In this document: one piece after another, positions 1 through 10,873 of the stretch
How the letters are laid out: each line of letters begins with the position of its first letter
How positions within the stretch are numbered: position 1 is the first letter of the stretch
Assembly: GCA_021787565.1 (NCBI GenBank)
Contig: JAJYLT010000009.1
Coordinates: forward strand, 1-64,000
Origin: Acidobacteriota bacterium
GTDB taxonomy: Bacteria; Acidobacteriota; UBA4820; DSQY01
DNA length: 64,000 nt
Direction: 5' to 3'
Made by a program: the position numbers and the translations under genes
Notes under the pieces: model-generated
The model's database searches: none
Told to the model about the DNA's origin: nothing
Seen by the model: only the letters and a program-made list of their open reading frames with translations

Positions 1-2268
<2,268 letters not shown>

Positions 2269-2298
2269 AGCGGGGCGCCGCCGGTGAGGAGGGAGCGC

Positions 2299-2937
2299 AT
2301 GAAGATATTTCTGGACACGGCCATCGTCGAGGAGATCCGCGCCGCCCACGCCTGGGGCGTGGTGGACGGGGTCACCACCAACCCGAGCCTCATCGCCCAG
2401 AGCGGGCGCAGGTTCGAGGAGGTCGTGGCGGAGATCTGCTCCATCGTGGATGGCCCCATCTCGGCCGAAGTGACCGCCCCCGGGGCCGAGGCCATGGTGG
2501 CCGAGGCCAGGCCGCTGGCGGCCATCCACAAGAACGTGGTGATCAAGGTGCCCATGACGGCCGAGGGACTGAAGGCGGCCCACGCCCTCAAGGGGCAGGG
2601 TATCCGCACCAACGTCACCCTCATCTTCTCGCCCGCCCAGGCGCTCCTGGCCGCCAAGGCCGGGGCCTCCTTCGTCTCGCCCTTCGTGGGCCGGCTGGAC
2701 GACGTGGGCCACGTGGGCATGGAGCTGGTGGAACAGGTGAGAACCATCTTCGACAATTACGACTACGAGTGCGAGATCATCGCCGCCTCCGTCCGCAGCC
2801 CCCTCCACGTGATCGACGCGGCCCTGGCCGGGGCCGACATCGCCACGGTCCCCTACAAGGTGCTGGAGCAGTGCCTGAAACACCCCCTCACGGACATCGG
2901 TATCGAGCGATTCCTCAAGGACTGGGAGAGAAGATAG
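2299..2937 (+). CDS. Transaldolase, TalC/FSA-type short form
   Basis: A 212-residue cytoplasmic TIM-barrel aldolase, expected to move dihydroxyacetone units between sugar phosphates in the non-oxidative pentose phosphate pathway. Family hallmarks are the N-terminal MKIFLDTA strand, [12 protein letters not shown], and the Schiff-base lysine in VVIKVPMT. Length matches the ~215-residue TalC/fructose-6-phosphate aldolase group, not the ~320-residue TalB group. The ORF track begins at an upstream GTG (2284), but the ATG at 2299 has a GAGGAGGG ribosome site directly upstream and gives the canonical N-terminus. Whether it acts as transaldolase or F6P aldolase cannot be settled by eye. It ends before a shared convergent terminator. 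Confidence 0.93.
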   Translation: MKIFLDTAIVEEIRAAHAWGVVDGVTTNPSLIAQSGRRFEEVVAEICSIVDGPISAEVTAPGAEAMVAEARPLAAIHKNVVIKVPMTAEGLKAAHALKGQGIRTNVTLIFSPAQALLAAKAGASFVSPFVGRLDDVGHVGMELVEQVRTIFDNYDYECEIIAASVRSPLHVIDAALAGADIATVPYKVLEQCLKHPLTDIGIERFLKDWERR

Positions 2938-2979
2938 AAACAGGGAGTCAGAGAGACAGGGAAACAGGGAAGAAGGAAA

Positions 2980-3008
2980 AAGGCCCGGGGCGAGGAGCCC
3001 CGGGCCTT
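2980..3008. terminator. Bidirectional hairpin terminator between transaldolase and secDF
   Basis: A perfect 12-bp inverted repeat (AAGGCCCGGGGC, 5-nt loop) lies between the two convergent genes. Read on the minus strand the stem is followed by TTTTCC, a good intrinsic terminator for secDF. On the plus strand the tail is weaker (CTCCTTTCT). Confidence 0.85.
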
Positions 3009-3034
3009 CTCCTTTCTGGTGCTATCGCTACCTA

Positions 3035-5803
3035 CTACCGGCGGCGCTTCTTCTTGGTGAAGTACTTCTCGATGCCGAGCTGGTTCCACCAGAGCACGTA
3101 GGGGCTGGCCACGAAGATGGAGGAGTAGGTTCCCACGATGATGCCGACGGTCATGACGAAGGAGAAGGAGTAGAGCACCTCGCCGCCGAAGATCAGCATG
3201 GCCACCACCACGAAGAAGGTGAGCAGCGACGTGATCAGGGTCCGGGAGAGGGTCTCGTTGATGGCCTTGTCGAAGAGCTCGTCGTCCTCCTGCTTTCGCG
3301 TGAGCTTCATGTGCTCGCGGATGCGGTCGAAGACCACGATCGTGTCGTTGATGGAGTAGCCGAGCAGCGTCAGCAGGGCGGCGATGGTGGGCAGGTTCAC
3401 CTCGACCCGGAAGAGCGAGAGGGCGCCGACGGCCATCGCGGTATCGTGCACCAGGGAGAGGATGGCGCCCACGCTGAAACGGAACTGGAACCGGAACCAG
3501 GCGTAGAGCAGAATGCCGATGAGCGAGCCGATGACGGCCTCGATGGCCTTGTTCTTGAGCTCCCGGCCCACGGTCGGGCCCACCATGTTGATGCTCTCGA
3601 TGCCGTAAGTGCCCGTGAAGACGTGCGCCTTCAGGTAGGAGAAGAGCGGGTCGGTCATGCCCTTCACGGTGCGTATGGCGTCGAGGTTGGGCAGCACGCC
3701 GCCGGCATCCCGGCGGGCGTCGGCGATGGCCTGGGCCACGATGCCCGCCTGGTCCTGCGTGCCGGAGATCGTCCCCTTGGTGATGGCCGAGGAAACCAGA
3801 TCCTCGATGGCCTTGGTGTTGACCGTGTTCAGGTCCATCTCTCCGGCCGCGAGCGCCGCGTCATCCTGGGGCGTGCGAAGGCCCGCCAGGATCTGCTGGC
3901 TCCTCTTCGCGATGGCGTCCTCGGAGAGGAGCTGGCCCTTTTCGTTCCTGGCGTCCATCCGGATGAGGATGGTGTTGTCCGCGGCCTTGCCGAACCGCAC
4001 GACGGTGATGGTGCCCTTCACGTTCTTGCTCAGGGCCGCCTCCACCGCTCGGGCGTTGATGGAGTGGTTGAACCGCACCTGGATTTCCTGGCCGCCGCGG
4101 AAGTCGATGCCCCAGTTGATGCCCCGCGTGAAGAGGCTCCACATCCCGATGCTGATGAGAATGAAAGAGGCCACGATGAAGTGGACCTTGTACTTCATGA
4201 AAGGGATCTTGGTGCCGCGGAAGGAGTTCACGGGGCCGATGGAAATGGTGGCGGCCTTCTTACCGCCGCCCGTGCGGAAGTGGGTCTCGATGTCGAACAT
4301 GAGGCGCGAGACGAAGACCGCCGTGAACATGTTGGCCAGCAGGCCCACCGTCAGGGTCACGGCGAAACCGCGCACGGGGCCGGTGCCGAACTGCAGGAGG
4401 AAGAGAGCGGACACCCAGTCCGTGACGTGGGTGTCGAAGATCGTGATGAAGGCCTTGGAGAAGCCGTTGGCAATGGAGGTCAGGACCGTCTTCTTCTCCA
4501 GCATCTCATCCTTGATGCGCTCGAAGACGAGGACGTTGGCGTCGATGGCCATGCCCAGCGTGAGGATCACGCCGGCGATGCCGGGGACGGTGAGGGTGAA
4601 GCCGAAGATGCACATGACGCCGGTGAGGATGACCAGGTTCAGCAGGAGGCAGATGTCCGCGTTGAGTCCGGACAGCCGGTAATAGCCCAGCATGAAGAGG
4701 AGAATGGCGATGAGGCCCACGAGGCCCGAGATCGTGCCCTTCCGGATCGAATCGATGCCCATGCTGGGGCCGATGGTGCGCTCTTCGGCGAACTTCGGGA
4801 TGGCGGGCAGGGCGCCCGATTTGAGCTGGAAGACGAGGTCCTGGGCCTCCTGCGGCGTAAAGCGGCCTTCGATGACGCCGCGGTCCCCGATCTCGGCGTT
4901 GATGGTGGGCGTGGAGATGACCACGCCGTCCAGCACGATGTCGAGGGGCTCGTGGAGATGGGTGCGCGTCAGCTCGCGGAAGCGCTCTCCGGCGGAGGCG
5001 GAGAGCTGGAAGCCGACCACCGGCTCACCGAACTGGCCGGACTCCACCCTGACCTCCTGGATGTCGGCGCCCGTGATGGGGGCCACGCTCTTCACGGCGA
5101 AGTAGACCTTACCGCCGAACTTTTCCTGGCTGCCCGGCAGGATCATGACGTCCGGAGGAAGCGTGCCGCCGTAGTCCTTGAGGATGTCCTCCTTGGTGGC
5201 CGCGCCCTGCGTGGGCTTGACTCCGATGTGCCACTCGAGCTGGGCGGCCTTGCCGATGAGGGCCTTGATGTCGGTGGAATCCTCCACGCCGGGCAGCTCC
5301 ACCACGATCTTGTTGGAGCCGAGCTCTCTGTGGATGGAGGGTTCGGAGACGCCGTACTTGTCGATGCGGTTCCGGATCACCTCCACCGATTGCTGGACGG
5401 CCTGGTCCCGCAGGTTCTGCTCGAAGGCATTCTTGAGCGTCAGCGTGTAGTGGCCGATGCCCTGCGAGGCGAAGGTGTAGTTGTTCAGCTCGTTGTCGGC
5501 CAGGTTCCTGACGGCGAGCCCGAGGTTGGGGTCGCTCCCCTCCACCACGATGGTGTTGATGTCGGGCTTGTTGGAGTACAGCTTGGAGTAGGGAATGTTC
5601 TTCTTCTTCAGCGCGTCCTCGACGGTGCGGATATCGGTCTGGACCCGGTTGTACACGGAGACGTCGGTGTCCATGAGCAGGACCAGGTGGACGCCTCCCT
5701 TCAGGTCGAGGCCCTCCTTGAGGCCGTTGTGGAAGAAGAAAAAGACGCTCAACGCAATGACGGCAAGGGTCAGGAGGAGCCGCCACTTGATGGTGTCACG
5801 CAT
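3035..5803 (-). CDS. secDF: Fused protein translocase subunit SecDF
   Basis: A 922-residue inner-membrane protein that uses the proton gradient to pull secretory proteins through SecYEG. SecD and SecF are joined in one chain. Residues ~1-520 are SecD: one N-terminal membrane helix, the motif LDLKGGVHLVL, a long periplasmic P1 region and a five-helix block including AGVILTLGMAIDANVLVFERIKDE-type sequence (the first 20 residues are diagnostic). Residues ~545-922 repeat the pattern as SecF, with GINWGIDFRGG and SINDTIVVFDRIREH. The C-terminus is basic (TKKKRRR). yajC ends 10 bp upstream, so the two form an operon. Fusion of SecD and SecF is known in Bacillus and several other phyla. Confidence 0.96.
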   Translation of the reverse strand: MRDTIKWRLLLTLAVIALSVFFFFHNGLKEGLDLKGGVHLVLLMDTDVSVYNRVQTDIRTVEDALKKKNIPYSKLYSNKPDINTIVVEGSDPNLGLAVRNLADNELNNYTFASQGIGHYTLTLKNAFEQNLRDQAVQQSVEVIRNRIDKYGVSEPSIHRELGSNKIVVELPGVEDSTDIKALIGKAAQLEWHIGVKPTQGAATKEDILKDYGGTLPPDVMILPGSQEKFGGKVYFAVKSVAPITGADIQEVRVESGQFGEPVVGFQLSASAGERFRELTRTHLHEPLDIVLDGVVISTPTINAEIGDRGVIEGRFTPQEAQDLVFQLKSGALPAIPKFAEERTIGPSMGIDSIRKGTISGLVGLIAILLFMLGYYRLSGLNADICLLLNLVILTGVMCIFGFTLTVPGIAGVILTLGMAIDANVLVFERIKDEMLEKKTVLTSIANGFSKAFITIFDTHVTDWVSALFLLQFGTGPVRGFAVTLTVGLLANMFTAVFVSRLMFDIETHFRTGGGKKAATISIGPVNSFRGTKIPFMKYKVHFIVASFILISIGMWSLFTRGINWGIDFRGGQEIQVRFNHSINARAVEAALSKNVKGTITVVRFGKAADNTILIRMDARNEKGQLLSEDAIAKRSQQILAGLRTPQDDAALAAGEMDLNTVNTKAIEDLVSSAITKGTISGTQDQAGIVAQAIADARRDAGGVLPNLDAIRTVKGMTDPLFSYLKAHVFTGTYGIESINMVGPTVGRELKNKAIEAVIGSLIGILLYAWFRFQFRFSVGAILSLVHDTAMAVGALSLFRVEVNLPTIAALLTLLGYSINDTIVVFDRIREHMKLTRKQEDDELFDKAINETLSRTLITSLLTFFVVVAMLIFGGEVLYSFSFVMTVGIIVGTYSSIFVASPYVLWWNQLGIEKYFTKKKRRR

Positions 5804-5813
5804 GAATGCCCCC

Positions 5814-6119
5814 TTATTCCTTAATGAGCCCGGCGATGGCCGACTTGTTGAAGGTGAGCTTCACGTTCTCGGCCACGCGGAGGACCACCGTGTCCTGATC
5901 CACGGCCGTGACGCTGCCCCGGATTCCGCCGATGGTCACCACCTGGTCCCCCGTCTTGAGGGCATCCAGCATCACCCGGTGGGATTTCGCCCGCTTCTGC
6001 TGTGGGCGGATGAGAAGGAAGTAAAAGACCACGATGATGAGGATGATCGGGATGAAGGCGGCCAGCGGGTTTTGGCTGCCCCCCCCGGCCGGCTGCGCCA
6101 TCAAGAGAAACCAGGGCAT
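5814..6119 (-). CDS. yajC: Preprotein translocase subunit YajC
   Basis: A 101-residue single-pass membrane protein that associates with SecDF. One hydrophobic helix (FIPIILIIVVFYFLLI) is followed by the signature RPQQKRAKSH and a short basic cytoplasmic domain (GDQVVTIGGIRG). The ORF track runs upstream to 6281, but the ATG at 6119 is preceded by AGGAGGAG at good spacing and gives the normal family length. secDF starts 10 bp downstream. A promoter with near-consensus boxes lies about 170 bp upstream. Confidence 0.94.
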   Translation of the reverse strand: MPWFLLMAQPAGGGSQNPLAAFIPIILIIVVFYFLLIRPQQKRAKSHRVMLDALKTGDQVVTIGGIRGSVTAVDQDTVVLRVAENVKLTFNKSAIAGLIKE

Positions 6120-6287
6120 TGCACTCCTCCTTCTGGGAACCTCCACCCTACCGCGCCCCGCCTGGGAGGTGCGGTGCCTCCGGCCCGCCTGCCGTGGTTC
6201 CCCTCCGCCCCCGTTACCCCGGGGGTTCTGGACCGCAGGGGGGTCGCAGAAGAAGACCTCCGGAGAGCCCGGAAGTCCCAACGCCGC

Positions 6288-6316
6288 ATTATGCCCTGGA
6301 AGGGCTTATGAGTCAA
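6288..6316 (-). promoter_or_regulatory. Predicted sigma-70-type promoter for yajC-secDF
   Basis: On the minus strand a TTGACT -35 box and a CATAAT -10 box are separated by exactly 17 bp, pointing at yajC and leaving a leader of roughly 160 nt. The 455-bp gap between yajC and ompH (6120-6574) has no other gene; the remainder probably holds the ompH promoter, which I could not place. Confidence 0.55.
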
Positions 6317-6574
6317 CCTATTATGCCCGAGCAGGGTGGGTTGTGCTCGGAACGCGGGGCCGGCGGCCCCGCGCGTTGACAGCCCGCCTCCGGGGGTTCA
6401 CCATGGGGATTCAGGCCGCCGGCCGCGCCGCGCCGGAGGCCGGTAATGCGGGTGTGGAAACTCGGTCCGAGGAGAGGAGGGGCCGTCCTCCCGCGTTCCC
6501 ATCGCCCCTGTTCCCGTTTTCCCCGGGACGGCGCCGCCGTCCCTCGAACCCCCGAGACCCTGTGGAGAGTGGAT

Positions 6575-7159
6575 ATGAAGAAGCTGTGGATTGCCGCCCT
6601 GGTTGCCCTTCTCGCGCTGGCCGCCGCGACCGTGTACGCGGAGAAGGCCGCCTCCGAAAAGCCCACCAAGAAGAACCCCGTGGTGGTGGTCGTGGACATG
6701 GGCCAGATCGTCCGCGAATCGACGCTGTCGAAGCAGATCCAGGCCAAGCTGCAGAGCTGGGGCGAGGGCATGCGGGCCCAAATGGAGCCCAAGATCAAGG
6801 CCTACCAGGAGAAAGAGGCCGCCTTTAAAAAAGACGAGGCCAAGCTCTCCTCCGCCGACAAGGCGAAGCGCAGCCAGGAGCTGGACGCCCTGCGCGGAGA
6901 GCTCCAGCAGATGCAAACCAAAGCGCAGCAGGAGTATCAGCAGCGCCAGCAGGCCGCGGGCGAGCGCATGCAGGCCGCCTTCGGCCCCCTGATGGACAGC
7001 CTGGCCAAGGAAAAGGGCTGGGACGTGGTTCTGAACAAGGGGCAGCAGGACGTCATCTGGGCCTCGGACGCCGTGGACCAGACCGCCGTGGTCCTGGCCC
7101 GCTTCAATGCCCAGGCACCGGCCGCCCCGGCGGCCGCGGCGCCTTCGGTCACGAAATAG
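6575..7159 (+). CDS. OmpH/Skp-family periplasmic chaperone
   Basis: A 194-residue protein of the Skp/OmpH family, which holds unfolded outer-membrane proteins in the periplasm. Residues 1-22 are a signal peptide (MKKLWIAALVALLALAAATVYA). The mature protein has the typical start (VVVVDMGQIVRES), a long lysine/glutamine-rich coiled coil, and a C-terminal beta segment (KGWDVVLNKGQQDVIWA). An Ala/Pro-rich tail follows. The ORF track begins upstream at 6446; the ATG at 6575 is chosen because the signal peptide starts there and GGAGAG precedes it. Its presence supports a cell with an outer membrane. Confidence 0.88.
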   Translation: MKKLWIAALVALLALAAATVYAEKAASEKPTKKNPVVVVVDMGQIVRESTLSKQIQAKLQSWGEGMRAQMEPKIKAYQEKEAAFKKDEAKLSSADKAKRSQELDALRGELQQMQTKAQQEYQQRQQAAGERMQAAFGPLMDSLAKEKGWDVVLNKGQQDVIWASDAVDQTAVVLARFNAQAPAAPAAAAPSVTK

Positions 7160-7183
7160 CGGCTCGATGACCTGAACTCCTTT

Positions 7184-7208
7184 CGGGCGGGGCCGCCGGC
7201 CCCGCCCG
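7184..7208 (+). terminator. GC-rich hairpin after ompH
   Basis: A perfect 11-bp inverted repeat (CGGGCGGGGCC, loop GCC) begins 24 bp after the ompH stop and is followed by TTCCGTCTCC. It is likely an intrinsic terminator with a weak U tract. Confidence 0.6.
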
Positions 7209-7290
7209 TTCCGTCTCCGACGGTGCGGCCGTGGTATCCTGGATCGGTAGCGCGAGCCTTACCGGCGGTTCAGCCCGAGCGGAGGCCCCT

Positions 7291-7740
7291 ATGGACCTGA
7301 TTCTGTGGCGCCATGCGGAAGCGGAGGACGGCTTCCCGGATGATGCCCGGGTGCTCACCCCAAAAGGCAAGAGGCAGGCGGAGCGGATGGCCGCGTGGCT
7401 GGCGCCGAGAATCGAGGGGGCCCGGCTGCTGACCAGTCCCTCGGCCAGGGCCGTGGGGACGGCCACGGCTCTCTCCCCGCACGTCGAAGCTCTCCCTTCG
7501 CTCTCCCCGGGCTCCTCGGTCCGGGTCATCCTGGCCGCGGCTGGCTGGCCCGGGGCGAAAGGGGCCGTGGTGGTGGTGGGACACCAGCCCGACCTGGGCC
7601 TGGCCGCGGCCTTCCTGCTCACCGGACGCGAAGCGCCTCTGAGCATCAAAAAGGGCGCCGCCTGGTGGTTTCAGAGCCGGCCCACGCAGGACGGCTGGGC
7701 CACGGTGCTCCGCGCCGTCCTCTCTCCCGACCTCCTGTAA
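7291..7740 (+). CDS. SixA-like phosphohistidine phosphatase
   Basis: A 149-residue histidine-phosphatase-superfamily protein. The catalytic motif LILWRHAEAED is at residues 3-13 and the second histidine sits in VVVGHQPDLG near residue 95. SixA-type enzymes remove phosphate from histidine-phosphorylated proteins such as Hpt domains; the target here is unknown. The ATG at 7291 is preferred over the upstream GTG at 7231 because GCGGAGG precedes it and the family begins with this strand. No operon partner is evident; a degraded gene follows 39 bp later. Confidence 0.88.
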   Translation: MDLILWRHAEAEDGFPDDARVLTPKGKRQAERMAAWLAPRIEGARLLTSPSARAVGTATALSPHVEALPSLSPGSSVRVILAAAGWPGAKGAVVVVGHQPDLGLAAAFLLTGREAPLSIKKGAAWWFQSRPTQDGWATVLRAVLSPDLL

Positions 7741-7779
7741 ATTCCGCTCCCTCCGGGACCCGGAGTAAGGAGGCGCGGC

Positions 7780-8000
7780 GTGCGTGCCCAGCAGGTCCGG
7801 TTCGAAGGCTCGAAGGGTCAGATCCTGACGGGACTGCTCGACGGCCCCGACGAGGGCGGCGCGCGCGCCTGGTGATCGGCCACTCGCTGGGCGGGCGGCG
7901 CTGAGAACCGCATACCGCCTTCCCTCGGTGATAGGGGTGGTGATGCTGGCCGCTGCATCGCCGCTTGGGCCACGCGCTGGCTGCCGGGCGGGATCTGTTA
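7780..8000 (+). pseudogene. Eroded alpha/beta-hydrolase remnant
   Basis: A GTG with an excellent ribosome site (TAAGGAGG) opens a 31-codon frame (VRFEGSKGQILTGLLD) resembling the first strands of alpha/beta hydrolases. It stops at 7875. In another frame the nucleophile-elbow peptide VIGHSLGG follows at once, although about 60-70 residues normally separate these elements. After a further frame change LRTAYRLPSVIGVVML continues in the family style. This looks like one gene with an internal deletion and at least one indel. It is not expected to give a functional enzyme. Confidence 0.6.
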
Positions 8001-8081
8001 GCGCGCAGAGCCGGGGCGGAGCGGGGGTTTGCGCGGGAGCGGATGGGGGCCTATCGTTTAGCCTTGTGCAGGAGCGAGGCC

Positions 8082-8825
8082 ATGGAGAGCCTGATAGCCG
8101 AGGAGCTCAAGCTCCGCCACCAGCCGGTGGCCATTCTCTTCACCGATGAGAAGCCGGAGGGGGGGGCCCGGTTCAAGGAGCACCGCTGGGGCTGCGTCAT
8201 GTCCATGCTCGCCGCCTCCGCCCGGGGCTTCACGGCCGTCTTCGACCGGAAGACCACGGGATGCATGGGCGGTCAGGTGGGCCTCTGCTTCGGCAACGGC
8301 TACCAGGGGCGGGACATGGCCCGCTTTCTCTCCTCGGGCCCCGGCGAGGGCGACCGAGAGGGGCTCGGCTACCTGGAGAGCCCCGAGGTGGCGCGGGCCT
8401 ACCTCAAAGGTCTTCCCTACACGGATATCTCGGAGAGCTACGTGGTGCTCAAGCCCCTGCGGAAGGTCGATCCCGAACGGGAGGAACCCCGGCTCGTGGT
8501 CCTTCTGCCCAACGCCGACCAGGCCAGCGCCCTGTGGGTCCTGGCCAACTACGACCGCCCCAAGGGGGACGGCGTCGTCGCCCCCTTCGCCTCGGGCTGC
8601 CAGTCCATCTGCCTCCTCCCCTACGCCGAGTCCAAGAAACGGAAGCCCCGTGCCGTGCTGGGCGGCATGGACATTTCGGCTCGCCCCCACCTGGATCCCG
8701 ACCTGCTGACCTTCACCGTGCCCTGGCCGCTCTTTCTGGCCATGGAGGATCGGGTGACGGGCAGCTTCCTCGAGCGGGAGACCTGGCAGAAAATCCGCGA
8801 GCGCATTCCCGGATCCGCTGGATGA
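8082..8825 (+). CDS. DUF169-family protein
   Basis: A 247-residue soluble protein of the DUF169 (COG2043) family, whose biochemical role is unsettled. Supporting features are the opening LKLRHQPVAILFTDEKP, conserved cysteines in the early part (WGCVMSMLAASARG, TTGCMGGQVGLCFG), and the later GCQSICLLPYAES. The cysteines could bind metal or a cluster, which is inference. The ATG at 8082 follows AGGAGCGAGGCC; the longer ORF-track start at 7965 runs into the degraded hydrolase. The glutathione-transferase gene begins 37 bp downstream, possibly co-transcribed. Confidence 0.8.
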   Translation: MESLIAEELKLRHQPVAILFTDEKPEGGARFKEHRWGCVMSMLAASARGFTAVFDRKTTGCMGGQVGLCFGNGYQGRDMARFLSSGPGEGDREGLGYLESPEVARAYLKGLPYTDISESYVVLKPLRKVDPEREEPRLVVLLPNADQASALWVLANYDRPKGDGVVAPFASGCQSICLLPYAESKKRKPRAVLGGMDISARPHLDPDLLTFTVPWPLFLAMEDRVTGSFLERETWQKIRERIPGSAG

Positions 8826-8862
8826 GACCGAGTCCCGCCCATCGTTTCCTTCGGAGAATCCC

Positions 8863-9513
8863 ATGAGCGAACGCGTGGCCGATGACGGCCTGATCCTCAC
8901 CATCGGAAGCAAGAGTTACTCCTCCTGGTCGCTGCGGCCATGGCTGGCCCTCAAGCAGGCCGGGGTGGCTTTTTCGGAGATGAAGATCGCCCTTCACCGG
9001 CCGGACACGGAGGAGCAGGTGAGGGCCGTTTCGCCCTCGGGCTACGTGCCGCTGTTCAAGGAGGGCGGCCTGCTGGTCTGGGACTCGCTTTCGATCTGCG
9101 AGTACGTGGCCGAGCGGTTCCCCGCCGCGGGGCTCTGGCCGGCCGATCGCGCCGCCCGCGCCGTGGCCCGCTCCGTGAGCGCCGAGATGCACGCGGGTTT
9201 TCCCGATCTCCGCAAGCATCTCTCCTTCAACTGCCGGACCCGCCTTCCCGGATTCCAGGTGCCGCCCGAAGCGCGGGAGGATGCGGACCGCGTCCTGACC
9301 CTCTGGAGCGACCTCCGGGCCAGGTTCGGAAAGGAGGGGCCGTTCCTCTTCGGCTCCTTCAGCGTGGCGGACGCCATGTACGCCCCCGTGGTCCTCCGGT
9401 TCCAGACCTACGACGTGAAGCTGGAGGGGGCCACGGCGGCCTACGCCTCGGCCGTGCGGGAGCTGCCCGCCATGCAGCAGTGGGTCGCCGAGGCCCGGCT
9501 GGAGACGGAGTAG
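8863..9513 (+). CDS. Glutathione S-transferase family protein
   Basis: A 216-residue cytosolic GST-fold protein. Residues ~9-90 form the thioredoxin-like domain, with the probable catalytic serine in SYSSWSLRPW and the cis-proline loop plus glutathione contact in GYVPLFKEGG..VWDSLSICEY. The rest is the all-helical domain, ending in WVAEARLETE. Substrate is unknown. The SYSSWSLRPW motif is typical of bacterial GSTs annotated as detoxification or maleylacetoacetate-isomerase-like enzymes. Confidence 0.9.
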   Translation: MSERVADDGLILTIGSKSYSSWSLRPWLALKQAGVAFSEMKIALHRPDTEEQVRAVSPSGYVPLFKEGGLLVWDSLSICEYVAERFPAAGLWPADRAARAVARSVSAEMHAGFPDLRKHLSFNCRTRLPGFQVPPEAREDADRVLTLWSDLRARFGKEGPFLFGSFSVADAMYAPVVLRFQTYDVKLEGATAAYASAVRELPAMQQWVAEARLETE

Positions 9514-9538
9514 GCGCCGGATTCGGGGCCCGCCGGCC

Positions 9539-10234
9539 TCAGGCCCAACCCTCGGCGGCGAGGGCGTCGTGGAGCTCGTCGGGGTGGTGCCGGCAGTGGA
9601 ACTCCACCCGGCTCGATTCCGCGTGGGCCTTGCTGTACGGCCAGCCCGAGGCCATCCGGTTGCGCTCGTGGAGCTCGTGGAGGAGGACGAAGGGGCGCTC
9701 CGCCTCCTCGATGGCGTCGTCGATCCAGACCTCGTTCCGGGGCACGAACTCATAGACGTAGTCGTGCCCGCCCTCGGTGTAGTCGATGTCGAAGGCGCTG
9801 CGCACCAGCCTTCCGTTGACGATCCAGACCGAGACGCCGTTCTCAAGGCGCTTCCAGAGCCGCTCGTGAACCTCTTTCCCCTCGGGAAGCTGTTTCCCGG
9901 AGTGGGTCAGCTTGCGTACGTCGCCGGCCCTCCGGCGCTCCTTCCGTTCCGCTTGGTCGGCCAGCACGATGGCCTTTTCGTAGGGCATGCCCCCGGCCAT
10001 CAATCGGTGCTCCGCGAGGAGGTGGTCGATGAAGAAGCGCCGCTCGTCGTGCTCGGCCTCGCGGTCGATCCAGAACTCTTTCTCGGGGATGTAGGGGAAG
10101 CGGTAGTGCTGGCCGAAGTTCGTGAACTCCTCGTCCAGGTGGCCCCTGATGTAGGGGCCGTCCACGATCCACACCTGGATGTCGCCTCGGGTCTCGTCCC
10201 TTTCCAGGTAGGGCGGCTTCAGGGCCTCGCTCAT
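9539..10234 (-). CDS. Conserved protein with two tandem copies of an ~85-residue domain
   Basis: A 231-residue protein made of two copies of one domain. Copy 1 (~15-100) reads VWIVDGPYIRG...FWIDREAEHDERR...MPYEKA; copy 2 (~130-225) reads VWIVNGRLVRS...VWIDDAIEEAERP...WPYSKAH. Copy 2 keeps HELHER where copy 1 has DHLLAEH, so any metal-binding or catalytic role would sit in copy 2. I recognise this as a widespread hypothetical family but cannot name a function. The ATG at 10234 has TAGGAGG five bases upstream; the ORF track's GTG at 10240 overlaps that site. Confidence 0.8.
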   Translation of the reverse strand: MSEALKPPYLERDETRGDIQVWIVDGPYIRGHLDEEFTNFGQHYRFPYIPEKEFWIDREAEHDERRFFIDHLLAEHRLMAGGMPYEKAIVLADQAERKERRRAGDVRKLTHSGKQLPEGKEVHERLWKRLENGVSVWIVNGRLVRSAFDIDYTEGGHDYVYEFVPRNEVWIDDAIEEAERPFVLLHELHERNRMASGWPYSKAHAESSRVEFHCRHHPDELHDALAAEGWA

Positions 10235-10492
10235 AGTCACCTCCTAGGGCCTGCTTAGCCCCGCGATCCGGGCCGGGCCCTTGGGCCCCAGCATACCAGC
10301 GGAGAGTGGAGGGTGGAGAGGGGAGAGGAGGAAGTTGAGCTCCGCTCGTCGCCATCTCCCTTCGGGATGCTGGGCTCGGCCGCAGGGCGGGGAAAAAATC
10401 CCTGGTGGTGCGCGGACTCCTCTTCCGGGTCCCGTGGAATGAAAGGACGGCCCCGGCCCGTTTCTTGCTAAGGTAAGAGCAGGAGGACGATC

Positions 10493-10723
10493 ATGCGCCG
10501 GAAAGTCATCATCACATTCACCTTTGCCTTGGCCCTGGGCGCCCTCGCCGGCTGCGCCGAGCACCACGGCCCCATGGAGAGGGCGGGCCAGGCCGTCGAC
10601 CACGCGGCCAACAAGACCGCCGACGCCGTCGGCACGGCCCTGGAGAAGACCGGCTCGGCCATCGAGCACGGCGGGCAGAAGATCCAGCAAAAGGTGGACC
10701 AGAAGGCCAACGGGAACGGGTGA
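10493..10723 (+). CDS. Small entericidin-like lipoprotein
   Basis: A 76-residue envelope protein. A short signal sequence (MRRKVIITFTFALALGALAGC) ends in lipobox LAGC, so lipidation at Cys21 is expected. The mature part is a charged amphipathic helix rich in Ala, Lys and Gln (VDHAANKTADAVGTALEKTG), as in entericidin/YtjA-like stress lipoproteins. AGGAGGA precedes the ATG. The gene stands alone. Confidence in the lipoprotein call is high; the family name is tentative. Confidence 0.8.
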   Translation: MRRKVIITFTFALALGALAGCAEHHGPMERAGQAVDHAANKTADAVGTALEKTGSAIEHGGQKIQQKVDQKANGNG

Positions 10724-10873
10724 CGAAGAGGCCGGCCCGCCGGCGGATCCACCGAGGCTCCCCCGTTCGCCCTCCTCCGCCTCGCTCCGGAAGGCAGCCG
10801 CTCAAGAGAGGGCGGGCATTATTTTGGACGGCCGCGGTGGCGATATACTGTCCCCGAATCTGAGGGGGACGAC

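Noticed and set aside
3311-5824. 837-residue plus-strand ORF opposite secDF
   Set aside because: It is the antisense shadow of secDF in GC-rich DNA: biased composition and no domain, while secDF is unmistakable.
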